From assembly GCF_022374875.2 (NCBI RefSeq), contig NZ_CP092427.2, forward strand, positions 3,348,001 through 3,412,000: a DNA stretch of 64,000 bases, in the 5' to 3' direction. The DNA is from Mycolicibacterium rufum. GTDB taxonomy: Bacteria; Actinomycetota; Actinomycetes; Mycobacteriales; Mycobacteriaceae. Shown piece by piece: positions 33,287-43,055 of the stretch; within the stretch, counting starts at the first letter, position 1; each line of letters begins with the position of its first letter. The translations under genes were made by a program, and so were the position numbers. The notes below the pieces were generated by a model. It saw only the letters and a list, made by a program, of their open reading frames with translations, searched no databases and had not been told where the DNA came from.

Positions 33287-33317
33287 TTTCTGCCAGACGT
33301 CGTTCAATTTCTGCCAG
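33287..33317 (+). repeat. Direct repeat TTTCTGCCAG, 21 bp apart
   Basis: TTTCTGCCAG occurs at 33287-33296 and again at 33308-33317, exactly two helical turns apart, 76 bp before the secreted-protein start. Such spacing suits a dimeric or tandem activator site. No regulator is known to me for this sequence. Confidence 0.4.
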
Positions 33318-33392
33318 CTGAAATGGATCGCGCTCATCTGCGGGTTTGAGACATCAGATCACCAAGATCGAAAAGCAGAAGAGGGCAAGACC

Positions 33393-33692
33393 ATGAAGAA
33401 ATTCACCATCACCACCGCCGCCGCAGCCGCCCTGACCGCCGGAGTTCTCGGCCTGGCCGCCCCCGCGCTGGCCGCCCCGACCGGTGGCAACGCCGCCGAC
33501 ACGATCAGCGCGCTGGAGGCCCAGGGCAACCGCGTCGTCGTGAATCGCCAGGGCAGCGCCCCGCTCGACGAGGCCTCGGTCGTCTCCGTGACCCGCGGCC
33601 CCATCCAGCGCACGGCCGTACCGTTCGGCACCTCCAACGGCGACTCCACCCGCTCGGCGACCAGCCAGACCGTGTACGTCACCGTCCGGTAG
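33393..33692 (+). CDS. Small secreted protein of unknown function
   Basis: A 99-aa protein with a clear signal peptide (MKKFTITTAAAAALTAGVLG, cleavage after ALA near residue 28), leaving a ~71-residue mature chain starting APTGGNAADTIS. The mature part has DTISALEAQGNRVVVNR, a pattern seen in several short mycobacterial exported proteins. It lacks cysteine and any catalytic signature. AGAGGG lies 9 nt before ATG 33393, and a strong hairpin follows the stop, so it is a single-gene unit. Confidence 0.8.
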   Translation: MKKFTITTAAAAALTAGVLGLAAPALAAPTGGNAADTISALEAQGNRVVVNRQGSAPLDEASVVSVTRGPIQRTAVPFGTSNGDSTRSATSQTVYVTVR

Positions 33693-33705
33693 TCACCACC
33701 GACCA

Positions 33706-33734
33706 GAAGGGCGCTCCCACAAGGGGCGCCCTTC
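33706..33734. terminator. Bidirectional hairpin terminator
   Basis: GAAGGGCGC-T-CCC pairs with GGGGCGCCCTTC across a 4-nt loop (one bulged T) and is followed by TTC. It lies between the ends of the secreted-protein gene and the convergent oxidoreductase gene, so it can serve both. Confidence 0.75.
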
Positions 33735-33735
33735 T

Positions 33736-34224
33736 TCATGCGCGGTGCAACCGCACCAGGGGAATCGTCCGGTTGCCCGCCCGCACTTCGTAATCGCCGT
33801 ACCCGGCGTAGACGTCGAGCGCCTTCTCCCAGGCGTCGGCGCGCTCGGCCGGATCGGTGATCTCGCGAGCCTCGTAGCGCCCGCTGAACCGGCCGGCGAG
33901 CACCTCGACCCGCGGGTCGGCGATCAGATTGCGGTACCAGGCCGGGTTGCCCGGCCTGCCGTAGTTCGACGCGATCAGGATCAGGGAGTCCCCGTCGACG
34001 ACATAGAGCAACGGCAGCGTCCGGCGCAGCCCGGTCTTGGCGCCGATCGTCGTCAGCAGCATCACCGGCACGGGATACACGCTGCTGACGCGCCCACCAC
34101 TGAGCCGCAGCAGCGGCGGATCGATGCGCGGCGCCAGGCGCGTGACATACCAGTAGCCCAGCGGAGTTCGGGCGAACCGCTCCAGCGTGCGTTCGTATCC
34201 GCTCATCGCACGCCGTCCGGTCAT
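33736..34224 (-). CDS. Deazaflavin (F420)-dependent nitroreductase family protein
   Basis: A 162-aa split-barrel protein of the DDN/nitroreductase group. The signature LLTTIGAKTGLRRTLPLLYVVDG and SNYGRPGNPAWYRNLIADPRV match proteins that use F420H2 for quinone or nitro-compound reduction. ATG 34224 and ATG 34206 are both possible; the second gives MSGYERTLERF, closer to the usual length. Substrate unknown. It shares a terminator with the convergent secreted-protein gene. Confidence 0.85.
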   Translation of the reverse strand: MTGRRAMSGYERTLERFARTPLGYWYVTRLAPRIDPPLLRLSGGRVSSVYPVPVMLLTTIGAKTGLRRTLPLLYVVDGDSLILIASNYGRPGNPAWYRNLIADPRVEVLAGRFSGRYEAREITDPAERADAWEKALDVYAGYGDYEVRAGNRTIPLVRLHRA

Positions 34225-34233
34225 GGCGCGACG

Positions 34234-35640
34234 CTACAACCCGCAGGCCTCCAGTACCCCGCACAATGCCGAGATCGCCGCGTCGAAGGCGTGCTCGGGC
34301 GGTGCGGCGAAGCCGACGACGATCCCGTCCCGTTCGGCGACGTCCGGCGCTGCGCGCGGATGCCGCATGATCGACAGTCCGGTCAGCGCGATGCCTGCCT
34401 CGCCGGCGCGGCGCATCACCTCGGGTTCGGCCCCGTCGGGCAGGCGCACCAGCAGGTTGAGGCCCGCCGCGAGGCCCGTCACCTCGACGCGGAACGCCGC
34501 CAGCGCGTCGACGACGGTGTCCCGCCGGCGCCGGTACCGGGTTCTCATCCGACGGATGTGCCGGTCGTAGTAACCACCCGTGATGAACTCGGCGAGTGTG
34601 AGCGCGCCGATGACGTCGACGGAGAACTGTTGTCCGCCGGCGGCTTCCACCACTGGATCGACCAGGCTGTCGGGCAACACCATCCAGCCCAGCCGCAGCG
34701 CCGGCGACAGGCTCTTGCTGGTCGACCCCAGGTACGCCACGCGGTCGGGATCCAGCGCCTGCAGCGCCCCGACGGGCTGGCGGTCGAAGCGGAACTCGCC
34801 GTCGTAGTCGTCATCGAGAACGAATCCGCCTGTGCGCCGGGACCATTCGATGACAGCCATCCGCCGAGACGGGTGCATCGGCATTCCCAGCGGATTGTGA
34901 TGGGCCGGCGTCAGCAGCACCGCCGACGCATCGAGGCCGCCGAGGTCCGCCACCACCGCACCCTTGTCGTCCACGCCGATCGGCACCGTCGTCACCCCCG
35001 CCGCGGCGAGCGCATCGCGAAACAGGAACAGTCCGTACGCCTCGACGGCGATCGGTCCACCCAGCGCGTGCGCGAGCAACAAGACCGCCTGGCGCACCCC
35101 GGCGCAGATCACGATCGACTCTTCCGACGTGCGGACCCCGCGGGTGCGGGCGAGATATGCGGCCAGCGCGGAACGCAGTTCGATGCTGCCGCGCGGATCG
35201 CGCATTCGCAGTGCGTCGTTCGGCGCGGTGGACAGCGCACGCCGTGTACACGTCAGCCACTGCCCCCGCGGGAACTCCGACACGTCGGGTGTGCCGGGCA
35301 TGAGGTCGTGCCCCGGGGTGACCCGCGCCCCGCGCGGACGGGCGCTCACCGCGGGCCGGGCGGTGTTGAGCACCCAGGTGCCTGCACCCTGCCGGGAGCC
35401 CAGCCAGCCCTCGGCGACGAGTTCGGCGTAGGCGTCGGCGACCGTGTTGCGGGCCAGGCCGAGGTCGGCCGCGAGCGTGCGCGAGGGTGGCAGCGTCGTC
35501 CCCGCCGGCAGCCGGCCGGAGCGCGCCGCGTCGCGGAGCGCGGTCATCAGCAGCTCCTTGGCGCCGCGGGCGCCGGGGATGATCGACTCACGCAACTCGA
35601 GGTGCAGATCGCGGGTACCCGAATTGGCCCAGGAAACCAT
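34234..35640 (-). CDS. MocR/PdxR-type GntR regulator with aminotransferase domain
   Basis: A 468-aa transcription factor: a winged-helix GntR domain (RTLAADLGLARNTVADAYAEL, residues ~50-75) joined to a class I aminotransferase-like domain with the PLP lysine in YLGSTSKSLSPALRLGWM. MocR proteins sense PLP or an amine-PLP adduct. ATG 35640 is preferred; a longer frame to 35709 would cover the divergent gene's start. It faces away from the AhpD-like gene across 49 bp, the usual arrangement for a regulator and its target. Confidence 0.88.
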   Translation of the reverse strand: MVSWANSGTRDLHLELRESIIPGARGAKELLMTALRDAARSGRLPAGTTLPPSRTLAADLGLARNTVADAYAELVAEGWLGSRQGAGTWVLNTARPAVSARPRGARVTPGHDLMPGTPDVSEFPRGQWLTCTRRALSTAPNDALRMRDPRGSIELRSALAAYLARTRGVRTSEESIVICAGVRQAVLLLAHALGGPIAVEAYGLFLFRDALAAAGVTTVPIGVDDKGAVVADLGGLDASAVLLTPAHHNPLGMPMHPSRRMAVIEWSRRTGGFVLDDDYDGEFRFDRQPVGALQALDPDRVAYLGSTSKSLSPALRLGWMVLPDSLVDPVVEAAGGQQFSVDVIGALTLAEFITGGYYDRHIRRMRTRYRRRRDTVVDALAAFRVEVTGLAAGLNLLVRLPDGAEPEVMRRAGEAGIALTGLSIMRHPRAAPDVAERDGIVVGFAAPPEHAFDAAISALCGVLEACGL

Positions 35641-35689
35641 GATCAGATTGAACCACCGTGCTGGGTCTTTCGCGCCTAGCGTCGAGGAC

Positions 35690-36151
35690 ATGACCCAGAC
35701 ACTCACCACCCCGGCCCGGTTGAAGATCTACAAGAGCTCCCCGGAGCTCTACGACGCGATGATGGCGCTGTCCACGGCTGCCGCCCGGGACGTCGAACCG
35801 GAGCTGGGCGAATTGATCAAGATCCGCGCCTCGCAGATCAATCACTGTGCCTTCTGCCTCGACATGCACACCCGCGACGCTCGCAAGCTGGGCGTCGGCG
35901 AGCAGAAGCTCGACGTGCTCGCCGCCTGGACGGAGGCGGGCGACATTTTCACCCCGCGGGAACGCGCGGCACTGAAGCTGACCGAGGCGATCACGGTGCT
36001 CGGCGACCACGGGGTTCCTGACGACGTGTATGCCGCCGCCGCAGACGCGTTCACCGATCGCGAGCTGGGCCAGGTGATCGCGATGGCGGTGACCATCAAC
36101 GCGTGGAACCGCATCAACGCCGCCGTGCACACGCCGCCGCCGCGGCGCTGA
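35690..36151 (+). CDS. Carboxymuconolactone decarboxylase / AhpD-like protein
   Basis: A 153-aa all-helical protein. The redox motif NHCAFCLDMH gives Cys53, Cys56 and His60, the arrangement of AhpD-type alkylhydroperoxidases. ATG 35690 follows GAGGAC. Divergent from the MocR regulator, so probably under its control (inference). Followed by 66 bp without a gene. Confidence 0.88.
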   Translation: MTQTLTTPARLKIYKSSPELYDAMMALSTAAARDVEPELGELIKIRASQINHCAFCLDMHTRDARKLGVGEQKLDVLAAWTEAGDIFTPRERAALKLTEAITVLGDHGVPDDVYAAAADAFTDRELGQVIAMAVTINAWNRINAAVHTPPPRR

Positions 36152-36217
36152 CCGAAGGGCCCAAGGTAGTGCCGTTGGACCCTACGACCAGCAGCGCAGG
36201 CCCGCGACCATGAGTTC

Positions 36218-36652
36218 ATGGACGCCACAACCACACCGGTGACCGAGCTCACCGACGCGCAGAGCTGGGACCTGCTGTCCGGGGTGACGCTGGGCAGGCT
36301 CGTCACCACGGTCGGCGGATGGACCGAGATCTTCCCCGTGAACTACGTCGTCCAGCACAAGACGGTGCTGTTCCGGACCGCCGAGGGCACCAAATTGCTC
36401 ACCTCGGTGCTCAACGAGCACGTGGTGTTCGAGGCCGACGACCACAATGTCGTCGAGGGCTGGAGCGTGGTGCTGCGCGGCACCGCCAAGCTGCTGTCCA
36501 CCTCCGAGGACATCGCCGAGGCCGAGCGCGCCGGCCTGTACCCGTGGGTGGCGACGCGCAAGCTCCGCTTCGTGCGCATCATGCCGGAGACGCTGACGGG
36601 CCGGCGGTTCGTCTTCGGTCCCGAACCCGACCACACCGCCCTCGTCAGCTGA
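36218..36652 (+). CDS. Pyridoxamine 5'-phosphate oxidase family protein
   Basis: A 144-aa flavin/F420-binding split-barrel protein. It begins with an unstructured segment and then WDLLSGVTLGRLVTTVGGWTEIFPVNYVV; VLFRTAEGTKL and VVLRGTAKLLS are usual core strands, and WVATRKLRFVRIMPETLTGRRF closes the barrel. The family includes F420-dependent reductases and pyridoxine oxidases; the closest relatives in mycobacteria are of unknown substrate. It converges on wzm, whose stop is 4 bp away. Confidence 0.85.
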   Translation: MDATTTPVTELTDAQSWDLLSGVTLGRLVTTVGGWTEIFPVNYVVQHKTVLFRTAEGTKLLTSVLNEHVVFEADDHNVVEGWSVVLRGTAKLLSTSEDIAEAERAGLYPWVATRKLRFVRIMPETLTGRRFVFGPEPDHTALVS

Positions 36653-36655
36653 CGG

Positions 36656-37486
36656 TCACACCCAGTACGGCACCCGCGCCCGGTACTGGCGCATCGCCAG
36701 CGCGGCGAACAACCAGCCCACCACGGTCAGCACCAGCACGACGATCCAGTGCCGCAGTTCCTGATCCGCGCCCAGCAACGGGGCACGCACGATGTCGAGG
36801 TAGTGCAGCAGCGGGTTGAGTTCGACGATCTTGGCCCACTGGCCGGCGCCCTGGGACTGCAGCGTCGCCTCGTTCCAGATGATCGGCGTCATGAAGAACA
36901 GCAGCTGCACCAGGCTGTTCAGCAGCGGGCTGATATCGCGGTAGCGGGTCGCGAGAATCCCGAAACACAAGGCCACCCAGACGCAGTTCAGCGAGATCAG
37001 CGCCAGCGCCGGGATGACCGAGAGATCGGTCCAGGTCCACGGTTTCGGGAAGATGATCGCGATGATCACGAAGATGATGATGTTGTGCGCGAACAGGATC
37101 ATCTGCCGCCAGACCAGCCGGTAGACGTGCACCGACAGCGGTGTCGGCAGCTGCTTGATCAGGCCCTCGTTGGCGATGAACACCTCGGCGCCCTCGAGGA
37201 TCGACGCGTTGATCAGGTTCCAGATGATCAGCCCGAGGGTGACGTACGGAAGATGCTCGGAGAGCTCGAGTTTGAACAGCTTCGAGTACAGCCCGCCCAT
37301 CGCCACCGCCGTGGTGCCGGTGGCGATGGTGATCCAGAACGGACCCAGCACCGAACGCCGGTAGCGCTGCTTGATGTCCTGCCACCCCAGGTGCAGCCAC
37401 AGCTCGCGCTTGCCGAACCCGCCGACCAGGTCGGCCCAGGCGCGCGTGAACGTCTTCGACTGCGCCGCAGCATCGGTGAACGTCAT
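36656..37486 (-). CDS. wzm: Galactan ABC exporter permease Wzm (Rv3783 type)
   Basis: A 276-aa ABC-2 type permease with six membrane helices. With Wzt it moves lipid-linked galactan across the plasma membrane before ligation. Start ATG 37486 overlaps the glfT1 stop (ATGA). The motif LGWQDIKQRYRRSVLGPFW near the start is characteristic of polysaccharide ABC-2 exporters. The gene order wzt-glfT1-wzm is the conserved mycobacterial one. Confidence 0.92.
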   Translation of the reverse strand: MTFTDAAAQSKTFTRAWADLVGGFGKRELWLHLGWQDIKQRYRRSVLGPFWITIATGTTAVAMGGLYSKLFKLELSEHLPYVTLGLIIWNLINASILEGAEVFIANEGLIKQLPTPLSVHVYRLVWRQMILFAHNIIIFVIIAIIFPKPWTWTDLSVIPALALISLNCVWVALCFGILATRYRDISPLLNSLVQLLFFMTPIIWNEATLQSQGAGQWAKIVELNPLLHYLDIVRAPLLGADQELRHWIVVLVLTVVGWLFAALAMRQYRARVPYWV

Positions 37487-38424
37487 CGTCGCGTGAACCT
37501 CTCCCGTCGACCCAACCGCCGCAACCGGATCCACTCGGCGAAGCCCCGGGGATCACGGGTCGACACCAGGAAGTACCAGCCGAAGCGCAGCCATTCCTGC
37601 GCGACGAGCCGACGCATGCCCGGCTGCGCCTGCAGATAGCCGCGGTTGCGGTAGGTGTAGAACCTCTTGGCCTCGTTGTCCGGATACTGGGTGTGCATCC
37701 GGCCGCCGAGGATGGGCTTGAATTCCTCGGTGCCGCAGGGGTGCAGGTACACCGCGTCGAGGCAGGTGCCGAACGGCAGCCCGGTGCGGACCAGGCGGCG
37801 GTGCAGTTCGGTCTCGTCGCCGCGGATGAACAGCCGCAGATCGGGCACGCCCACCGCCTCGATCGTCGATGCGCGGAACAGGGCGCCGTTGAACAGTGAC
37901 GCGATCCCCGGCAGCAGGTCTCCCTCTCCGTCCGTACGCAGTTCGCTGACCAACCGCCGCCACTTCAGACCGCGACGCAGCGGGAAGGCCAGGCGTTCGG
38001 GCTCGTCGAGATTGCACACCATCGGCGACACTTCGGCCAGGTCGTGCCGGCGGGCACACGCCAGCAGCGTCGCGAGCACCTCGGCGTCCCGCGGGCGGCC
38101 GTCGTCGTCGGCGAGCCACACCCAGTCCGCGCCGAGGGCCAGCGCGTGCAGCATGCCCAGCGCGAAACCTCCGGCGCCCCCGAGGTTCCGGCGGGAACCG
38201 AGGTAGGTCGTCGGAACGGGCTGGCCGGCGACGATGTCGCGAACCCGGTCGTCGGCGCCATGTCCGAAGTCGTTGTCGACGACGATCAGGTGGTCGGGCA
38301 GCCGGCTCTGAGAGGTCAACGTGCCCAACGACTTCGCGAGGTCGTCGGGACGACGGTGGGTGACGACAACAGCGCAGATGGTTTGCTCTTCGCGCGAGCG
38401 CTCATCGCCGATGGTCTCACCCAC
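37483..38424 (-). CDS. glfT1: Galactofuranosyltransferase GlfT1
   Basis: A 313-aa GT-2 enzyme that adds the first galactofuranosyl residues to the rhamnose-GlcNAc-PP-decaprenyl linker. AVVVTHRRPDDLAKSL opens the nucleotide-binding half; the metal site is WVWLADDDGRP; GDETELHRRL provides a later acidic region. GTG 38424 overlaps the wzt end by 8 nt. The C-terminus YRNRGYLQAQPGMRRL followed by a basic tail suits membrane association. Confidence 0.93.
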   Translation of the reverse strand: MGETIGDERSREEQTICAVVVTHRRPDDLAKSLGTLTSQSRLPDHLIVVDNDFGHGADDRVRDIVAGQPVPTTYLGSRRNLGGAGGFALGMLHALALGADWVWLADDDGRPRDAEVLATLLACARRHDLAEVSPMVCNLDEPERLAFPLRRGLKWRRLVSELRTDGEGDLLPGIASLFNGALFRASTIEAVGVPDLRLFIRGDETELHRRLVRTGLPFGTCLDAVYLHPCGTEEFKPILGGRMHTQYPDNEAKRFYTYRNRGYLQAQPGMRRLVAQEWLRFGWYFLVSTRDPRGFAEWIRLRRLGRRERFTRR

Positions 38425-39229
38425 GCGCGGTCTCCTCGAGGACCTCGCGCACGTGCCGGGCCGCGTCCTCGCCCTCGTAGGCGCGCACCACGTCCTCGAT
38501 GCCGCCCTCCATTTTGATCGTGCCGTGGTCGATCCACATCGCGGTGTTGCACAGCCGGGCCAGGAATTCGTTGGAATGGCTGGCGAACACCAGGATTCCC
38601 GAGCGCGACACCAGGTCGGCCAACCGGGTCTGCGCCTTCTTCAGGAAGTCGGCGTCGACGGCGCCGATGCCCTCGTCGAGCAACAGGATCTCGGGGTCGA
38701 TGCTCGTCACCACACCCATCGCGAGCCGCACCCGCATGCCCGTCGAGTAGGTGCGCAGCGGCATCGACAGGTAGTCGCCGAGCTCGGTGAACTCCGCGAT
38801 CTCGTCGACCTTGGCCAGCATCTGCTTGCGCGTCTGCCCGAGGAACAGCCCCCGGATGATGATGTTCTCGAACCCGGAGATCTCCGGATCCATGCCGACG
38901 CCGAGGTCGAACACGGGGGCCACCCGGCCTGACACCGTGGCCACCCCTCGGGTGGGTTCGTAGATGCCCGAGAGCAGCCGCAGCAGGGTCGATTTGCCCG
39001 CGCCGTTGTGCCCGACCAGGCCGACGCGGTCACCCATCTTCAGCGACATCGTGATGTCGCGCAGCGCCTCGATGACCACGACGTTGGACTCGTTGCGCCC
39101 GATCGCGCCGCCGGCCTTGCCGAGGAACGCCTTCTTCAGCGAGCGCGTCTTGGCGTCGAAGATCGGGAACTCCACCCACGCGTTGCGCGTGTGGATGGAA
39201 GGCTCGGACGAGCCGTCAGGACTGACCAC
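38417..39229 (-). CDS. wzt: Galactan ABC exporter ATPase Wzt (Rv3781 type)
   Basis: A 270-aa ATP-binding subunit. Walker A is GHNGAGKST (residues 73-81), Walker B is PEILLLDEG, and the switch His is in ILVFASHSNEF. It lacks the C-terminal carbohydrate-binding domain of some Wzt proteins, as is normal in mycobacteria. GTG 39229 is used; it lies 6 bp after the bpa stop region. Works with Wzm. Confidence 0.93.
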   Translation of the reverse strand: MVSPDGSSEPSIHTRNAWVEFPIFDAKTRSLKKAFLGKAGGAIGRNESNVVVIEALRDITMSLKMGDRVGLVGHNGAGKSTLLRLLSGIYEPTRGVATVSGRVAPVFDLGVGMDPEISGFENIIIRGLFLGQTRKQMLAKVDEIAEFTELGDYLSMPLRTYSTGMRVRLAMGVVTSIDPEILLLDEGIGAVDADFLKKAQTRLADLVSRSGILVFASHSNEFLARLCNTAMWIDHGTIKMEGGIEDVVRAYEGEDAARHVREVLEETARG

Positions 39230-39235
39230 GAACCC

Positions 39236-39751
39236 TCACAGGTACTGGCCGGTGCTGTGCCCGCCGCGCTGGCCGGGCACCACCACACCGGGCGGCAGCG
39301 CGCCCTGGCGCATCTGCTCGAGTTGCTGACGGGCCGCCATCTGCTGGGCGAACAACGCGGTCTGGATGCCGTGGAACAGGCCTTCCAGCCAGCCCACCAG
39401 CTGGGCCTGGGCGATGCGCAGTTCGGAGTCCGACGGCACCGCCTCCTCGGTGAAGGGCAGTGTGAGCCGCTCGAGTTCGGCGCGCAGCTCCGGGGCCAGC
39501 CCGTCCTCGAGCTCGCGGATGCTGGTGCGGTGGATGTCGCGCAGCCGGCCGCGGCTGGCCTCGTCGAGCGGTGCGGCGCGCACCTCCTCCAGCAGCTGCT
39601 TGATCATCGTGCCGATGCGCATCACCTTGGCGGGCTGTTCGACGAGGTCGGTCAGCGACTTGCCGTCGGAGTCCTGCTCCCCGCCGAGGGGGGCGTCGCC
39701 GATGATCTCGACGTTGTCGTCGTCGGTGCTGTCAGAAGTCTCAGAAGTCAT
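39236..39751 (-). CDS. bpa: Bacterial proteasome activator Bpa/PafE
   Basis: A 171-aa ring-forming, ATP-independent activator of the 20S proteasome. Features are an acidic disordered N-terminus (DSTDDDNVEIIGDAP), a helical core (LRDIHRTSIRELEDGL and AQLVGWLEGLFHGIQTAL), and the C-terminal GQYL, the motif that docks into the proteasome alpha ring. M. tuberculosis Rv3780 sits in the same place. It precedes wzt in the same direction, though the function is unrelated. Confidence 0.93.
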   Translation of the reverse strand: MTSETSDSTDDDNVEIIGDAPLGGEQDSDGKSLTDLVEQPAKVMRIGTMIKQLLEEVRAAPLDEASRGRLRDIHRTSIRELEDGLAPELRAELERLTLPFTEEAVPSDSELRIAQAQLVGWLEGLFHGIQTALFAQQMAARQQLEQMRQGALPPGVVVPGQRGGHSTGQYL

Positions 39752-39779
39752 GGTCCTAGAGTGCCCCAGCGTCGCGTCG

Positions 39780-41723
39780 TCATTCCGGTCGGGCTCCGCG
39801 CCATTGATAGATGCGCGCCTCGCCGTTGTCGTAGATCTTCTCCCAGGAGCGGGATTTGTCCAGTGACGCCAGACCGTCGGGCATCACGAAGCCCCGAACC
39901 ACCGGCGTGCTCACGAGAAGGTAGCGGATGTCGAGCGCCGCGACGGCCTCGGCCACCCGCGGATCGGTGTCGGCGTCGTCGGCGTAGGCCCAGATGATGA
40001 ACCGGTGGTACCCCGGACCCTGCTGGACCGGATAGTCGTAGTGGGTCCACAGCGGGTGCAGGCCCGCGACGGCGTACATCCACGCCGTGCCGTCGGTGTT
40101 GGCGTTGGCGATCAGCGTGTCCCGCGCCCCGGGCAGCGCGGCCAGGTGGGCGAACGCCTCCAGGTCCTTGCTGTCGATGATCACCGAGTCGTACTTCTCG
40201 CCGAACAGGAACTCGTGCCGCGGCATGAAGGACACGGCCGAGACGACACAGGCCACCGCCAGCACGGCCCCGGTGGCGGCGTATCGCCGATGCGGATCGA
40301 GCCGGCGCAACCGAGCCACGGCGGCGGCGACCACGGTGAAGGCGGCGATCCCGGCCAGCGCGCTCAACAGCATGGTCACCACCGCCGACAGCCGGCGGGG
40401 GTCGCTGTAGAAGAGGTCGCTGAACTTGCCGATGACCGCCCCGACCGGCCCCCCGAACGGCGCCGAGGAGTGCACGATCGCCACCACCAGCAGCAGCCAC
40501 ACCGGCACCGGCCACCACACCCGCCGCGCGATCAGCATCAGCCCCCCGACGGCGGCCAGCGCGACGAGGACCCACTGGATCGGAAAGTCGTTGAGGTGGC
40601 GGGTGTGCTGGACGACGGCGTCGAACAGCGCCCGCTTCCTGCCCTGGTGGGTGACGAACGAGTGGCCCTCGATGATCTCGGCCTGCTGCAGGACGCCGAG
40701 GAACTGGGGCAGCAGCAGGGCGACCGCCGGCGCGCCGACGAGCAGCAGCGTGCCGGTGTCGGCCAGTCGGCCGCGGACGGGCTGGCGCAACGCCTCGACC
40801 AGCCACCAGGCCGCCACCAGCAGCACGGTGACCACACCGCCGGTGATGTGGACGGAGAACACCCCGACGACGGCGAGCACCGCCATCGGGATGCGGTCGC
40901 GGTGGGCAAGCGTCGTGGTGGTGAGCACGAAGACGGGCACGGCGATGCCGTACGCGGCGAGGTTCGGCATGGAGGCGGTGTCGAATTCCACGTAGGGCAC
41001 CGCCGTGAACGACGCCGACAGCGCGGCGGCCGTGGCCGCCGCCCCAGCGGTGGGCCAGGGGCCGGTCCGAGAGCGCAGCAGCTGCCAGGTCAGCACGGCG
41101 GCGCTGACCGGGAACAGCCAGCTGGACACCGCCACCGAGCTGACGGTGTACGCGGTGGCGGGTGCGGCACCGGAGAGCTGGGCGAAGACGGCCGCGACCG
41201 CGTGGAAAGTGGACGGGTAGTAGAGCGCCTCGTGGGTCTCGATGTTGCGCAGTTCGCCCATGTGGGTGGGGGAGGCCTGACCGGTGTCGAGGATGAAGCG
41301 GATGGTGTTGGCGTGCCACACGGCGTCCCAGGTGCTGGGAATCGACTGCCAATTCGCGAGTCCGCGGGCCGCGGCCAGGAAGATCAGCGCCGCGCCGAGC
41401 AGGACGCCGCCCGCCACCAGCAGTCCCGCCCCGCGCGGCGGGACGGGAACGTCCCCGGGTTCGGGCGCCCCGAATCGACGCAGCAGCATCCGCAAACACG
41501 TCACCGCGACCGCCACCACGACGACGGCCAGCAGCGCCGAGGCCGCGTTCCACGGCACACCCAGCGCACCGAAGGGGACGATGGCCATGGCCACGGCCCC
41601 GTACGTCAGGGCGGGCCCGACCGCGACGGCCGCGGTCCAGTGCAGGCCGCCGCACCGTGCGATGATTGCCCCGGGTCCGACCAGCAACAACAGCGCAAGC
41701 AGCACGCCGAACCCGAAGCTCAC
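39780..41723 (-). CDS. Rv3779-type polytopic membrane protein (putative GT-C)
   Basis: A 647-aa membrane protein with roughly 12-14 hydrophobic helices and a C-terminal soluble part ([16 protein letters not shown]). GTG 41723 ([19 protein letters not shown]) starts in the first helix; a longer in-frame reading to 41792 overlaps the divergent promoter region. Its M. tuberculosis counterpart has been proposed to act in polyprenyl-phosphomannose or lipoarabinomannan synthesis, but assignments conflict. It is divergent from the class V aminotransferase-fold gene. Confidence 0.75.
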   Translation of the reverse strand: MSFGFGVLLALLLLVGPGAIIARCGGLHWTAAVAVGPALTYGAVAMAIVPFGALGVPWNAASALLAVVVVAVAVTCLRMLLRRFGAPEPGDVPVPPRGAGLLVAGGVLLGAALIFLAAARGLANWQSIPSTWDAVWHANTIRFILDTGQASPTHMGELRNIETHEALYYPSTFHAVAAVFAQLSGAAPATAYTVSSVAVSSWLFPVSAAVLTWQLLRSRTGPWPTAGAAATAAALSASFTAVPYVEFDTASMPNLAAYGIAVPVFVLTTTTLAHRDRIPMAVLAVVGVFSVHITGGVVTVLLVAAWWLVEALRQPVRGRLADTGTLLLVGAPAVALLLPQFLGVLQQAEIIEGHSFVTHQGRKRALFDAVVQHTRHLNDFPIQWVLVALAAVGGLMLIARRVWWPVPVWLLLVVAIVHSSAPFGGPVGAVIGKFSDLFYSDPRRLSAVVTMLLSALAGIAAFTVVAAAVARLRRLDPHRRYAATGAVLAVACVVSAVSFMPRHEFLFGEKYDSVIIDSKDLEAFAHLAALPGARDTLIANANTDGTAWMYAVAGLHPLWTHYDYPVQQGPGYHRFIIWAYADDADTDPRVAEAVAALDIRYLLVSTPVVRGFVMPDGLASLDKSRSWEKIYDNGEARIYQWRGARPE

Positions 41724-41855
41724 TCGACTAGTATGGCTGTCCAGATGACCCGTACCGGCCACGGCATGGGCAGCAAGAGCGAGGTCGGGCAACCGCTCAA
41801 CCGTCCGAATCGGGCGGTGCGGCGAGGTTCCCTTGACGCACTAAGGTGGGCTGGC

Positions 41856-43052
41856 ATGGCATACGACGTCGCCCGGGTGCGTGGACTGCACCCGTCGCTG
41901 GGCGATGGCTGGGTGCATCTGGACGCACAACGCGGCATGCTCCTGCCGGACACCGTGAGCCGCGCCGTCTCCACCGCGTTCCGCGGTTCGATGCCCACGG
42001 TCTCGAGCCCGCACCCGTCGTCGCGGCGCAGCGCGGCCGTGCTGGCCGCCGCCCGCCAGGCGGTCGCCGATCTGGTCAACGCCGACCCGGGCGGGGTGGT
42101 GCTGGGCGCCGACCGCGCGGTGCTGCTGACCTCCCTCGCCGACGCCGCGTCGGCCCGAGTCGGGCTCGGCTACGAGGTGGTGGTGTCCCGGCTCGACGAC
42201 GAGGCGAACATCGCCCCTTGGCTGCGCGCGGCGAACCGCTACGGCGCGAAGGTCAAGTGGGCCGAGGTCGACATCGAGACCGGTGAGCTCCCCACCTGGC
42301 AGTGGGAGGGTCTGGTCACCCGGCCCACCCGGATGGTCGCGTTGGCTTCTGCCTCAGCCACTTTGGGCACCGTGACCGAGCTCCGCGAGGTGACGAAGCT
42401 GGTCCACGAGGTCGGTGGCCTGGTGGTGGTGGACCACAGCGCGGCGGCGCCCTACCGGCTCATCGACATCGACGAGGTCGAAGCCGACGTGGTGGCCGTC
42501 AACGCGCTCGCCTGGGGTGGCCCGCCGATCGGGGCGCTGGTCTTCCGTGATCCCTCGCTGATCGACGCGTTCGGGTCGGTGTCGCTGAACCCCTACGCCA
42601 CCGGGCCGGACCGCCTCGAGCTCGGCACCCATCAGTTCGGGTTGCTCGCCGGTGTGGTCGCGAGCATCGAATACCTTGCCGGGCTGGATGATTCAGCCCA
42701 GGGCAGCCGCCGGGAACGGCTCGAGGTGTCGATGCGGTCCGCGTCGGGATACCTGAACGGACTGTTCGACTACCTGCTGTCCTCGCTGCGCCTGCTGCCC
42801 GCGGTGATGGTGATCGGCAGCCCCGAGGTGCACATTCCGGTGCTCAGTTTCGCGGTGGAGAACGTGCCCGCCGAGCGGGTCGTGCAGCGGCTGGCCGACA
42901 ACGGCATCCTCGCGATCGCCAACGCGGACTCCCGCGTGCTGGACGTCATCGGGGTCAACGACATCGGTGGCGCGGTGACGATCGGATTGGCCCACTACAG
43001 CACCGCCGCCGAGGTGGACCAACTGCTGCGGGCCCTCGCCTCGCTGGGCTGA
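41856..43052 (+). CDS. Class V aminotransferase-fold protein (Rv3778c type)
   Basis: A 398-aa protein with the cysteine desulfurase / SufS fold: [35 protein letters not shown] and [14 protein letters not shown] are typical. The loop that normally reads S-x-H-K before the PLP lysine is [15 protein letters not shown] here, so the Schiff-base lysine appears absent. As I recall the M. tuberculosis protein, it shows the same loss. ATG 41856 has AAGGTGGG 7 nt upstream. If PLP is not bound, the protein may be a structural or regulatory relative rather than a transaminase. Confidence 0.82.
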   Translation: MAYDVARVRGLHPSLGDGWVHLDAQRGMLLPDTVSRAVSTAFRGSMPTVSSPHPSSRRSAAVLAAARQAVADLVNADPGGVVLGADRAVLLTSLADAASARVGLGYEVVVSRLDDEANIAPWLRAANRYGAKVKWAEVDIETGELPTWQWEGLVTRPTRMVALASASATLGTVTELREVTKLVHEVGGLVVVDHSAAAPYRLIDIDEVEADVVAVNALAWGGPPIGALVFRDPSLIDAFGSVSLNPYATGPDRLELGTHQFGLLAGVVASIEYLAGLDDSAQGSRRERLEVSMRSASGYLNGLFDYLLSSLRLLPAVMVIGSPEVHIPVLSFAVENVPAERVVQRLADNGILAIANADSRVLDVIGVNDIGGAVTIGLAHYSTAAEVDQLLRALASLG

Positions 43053-43055
43053 CCC

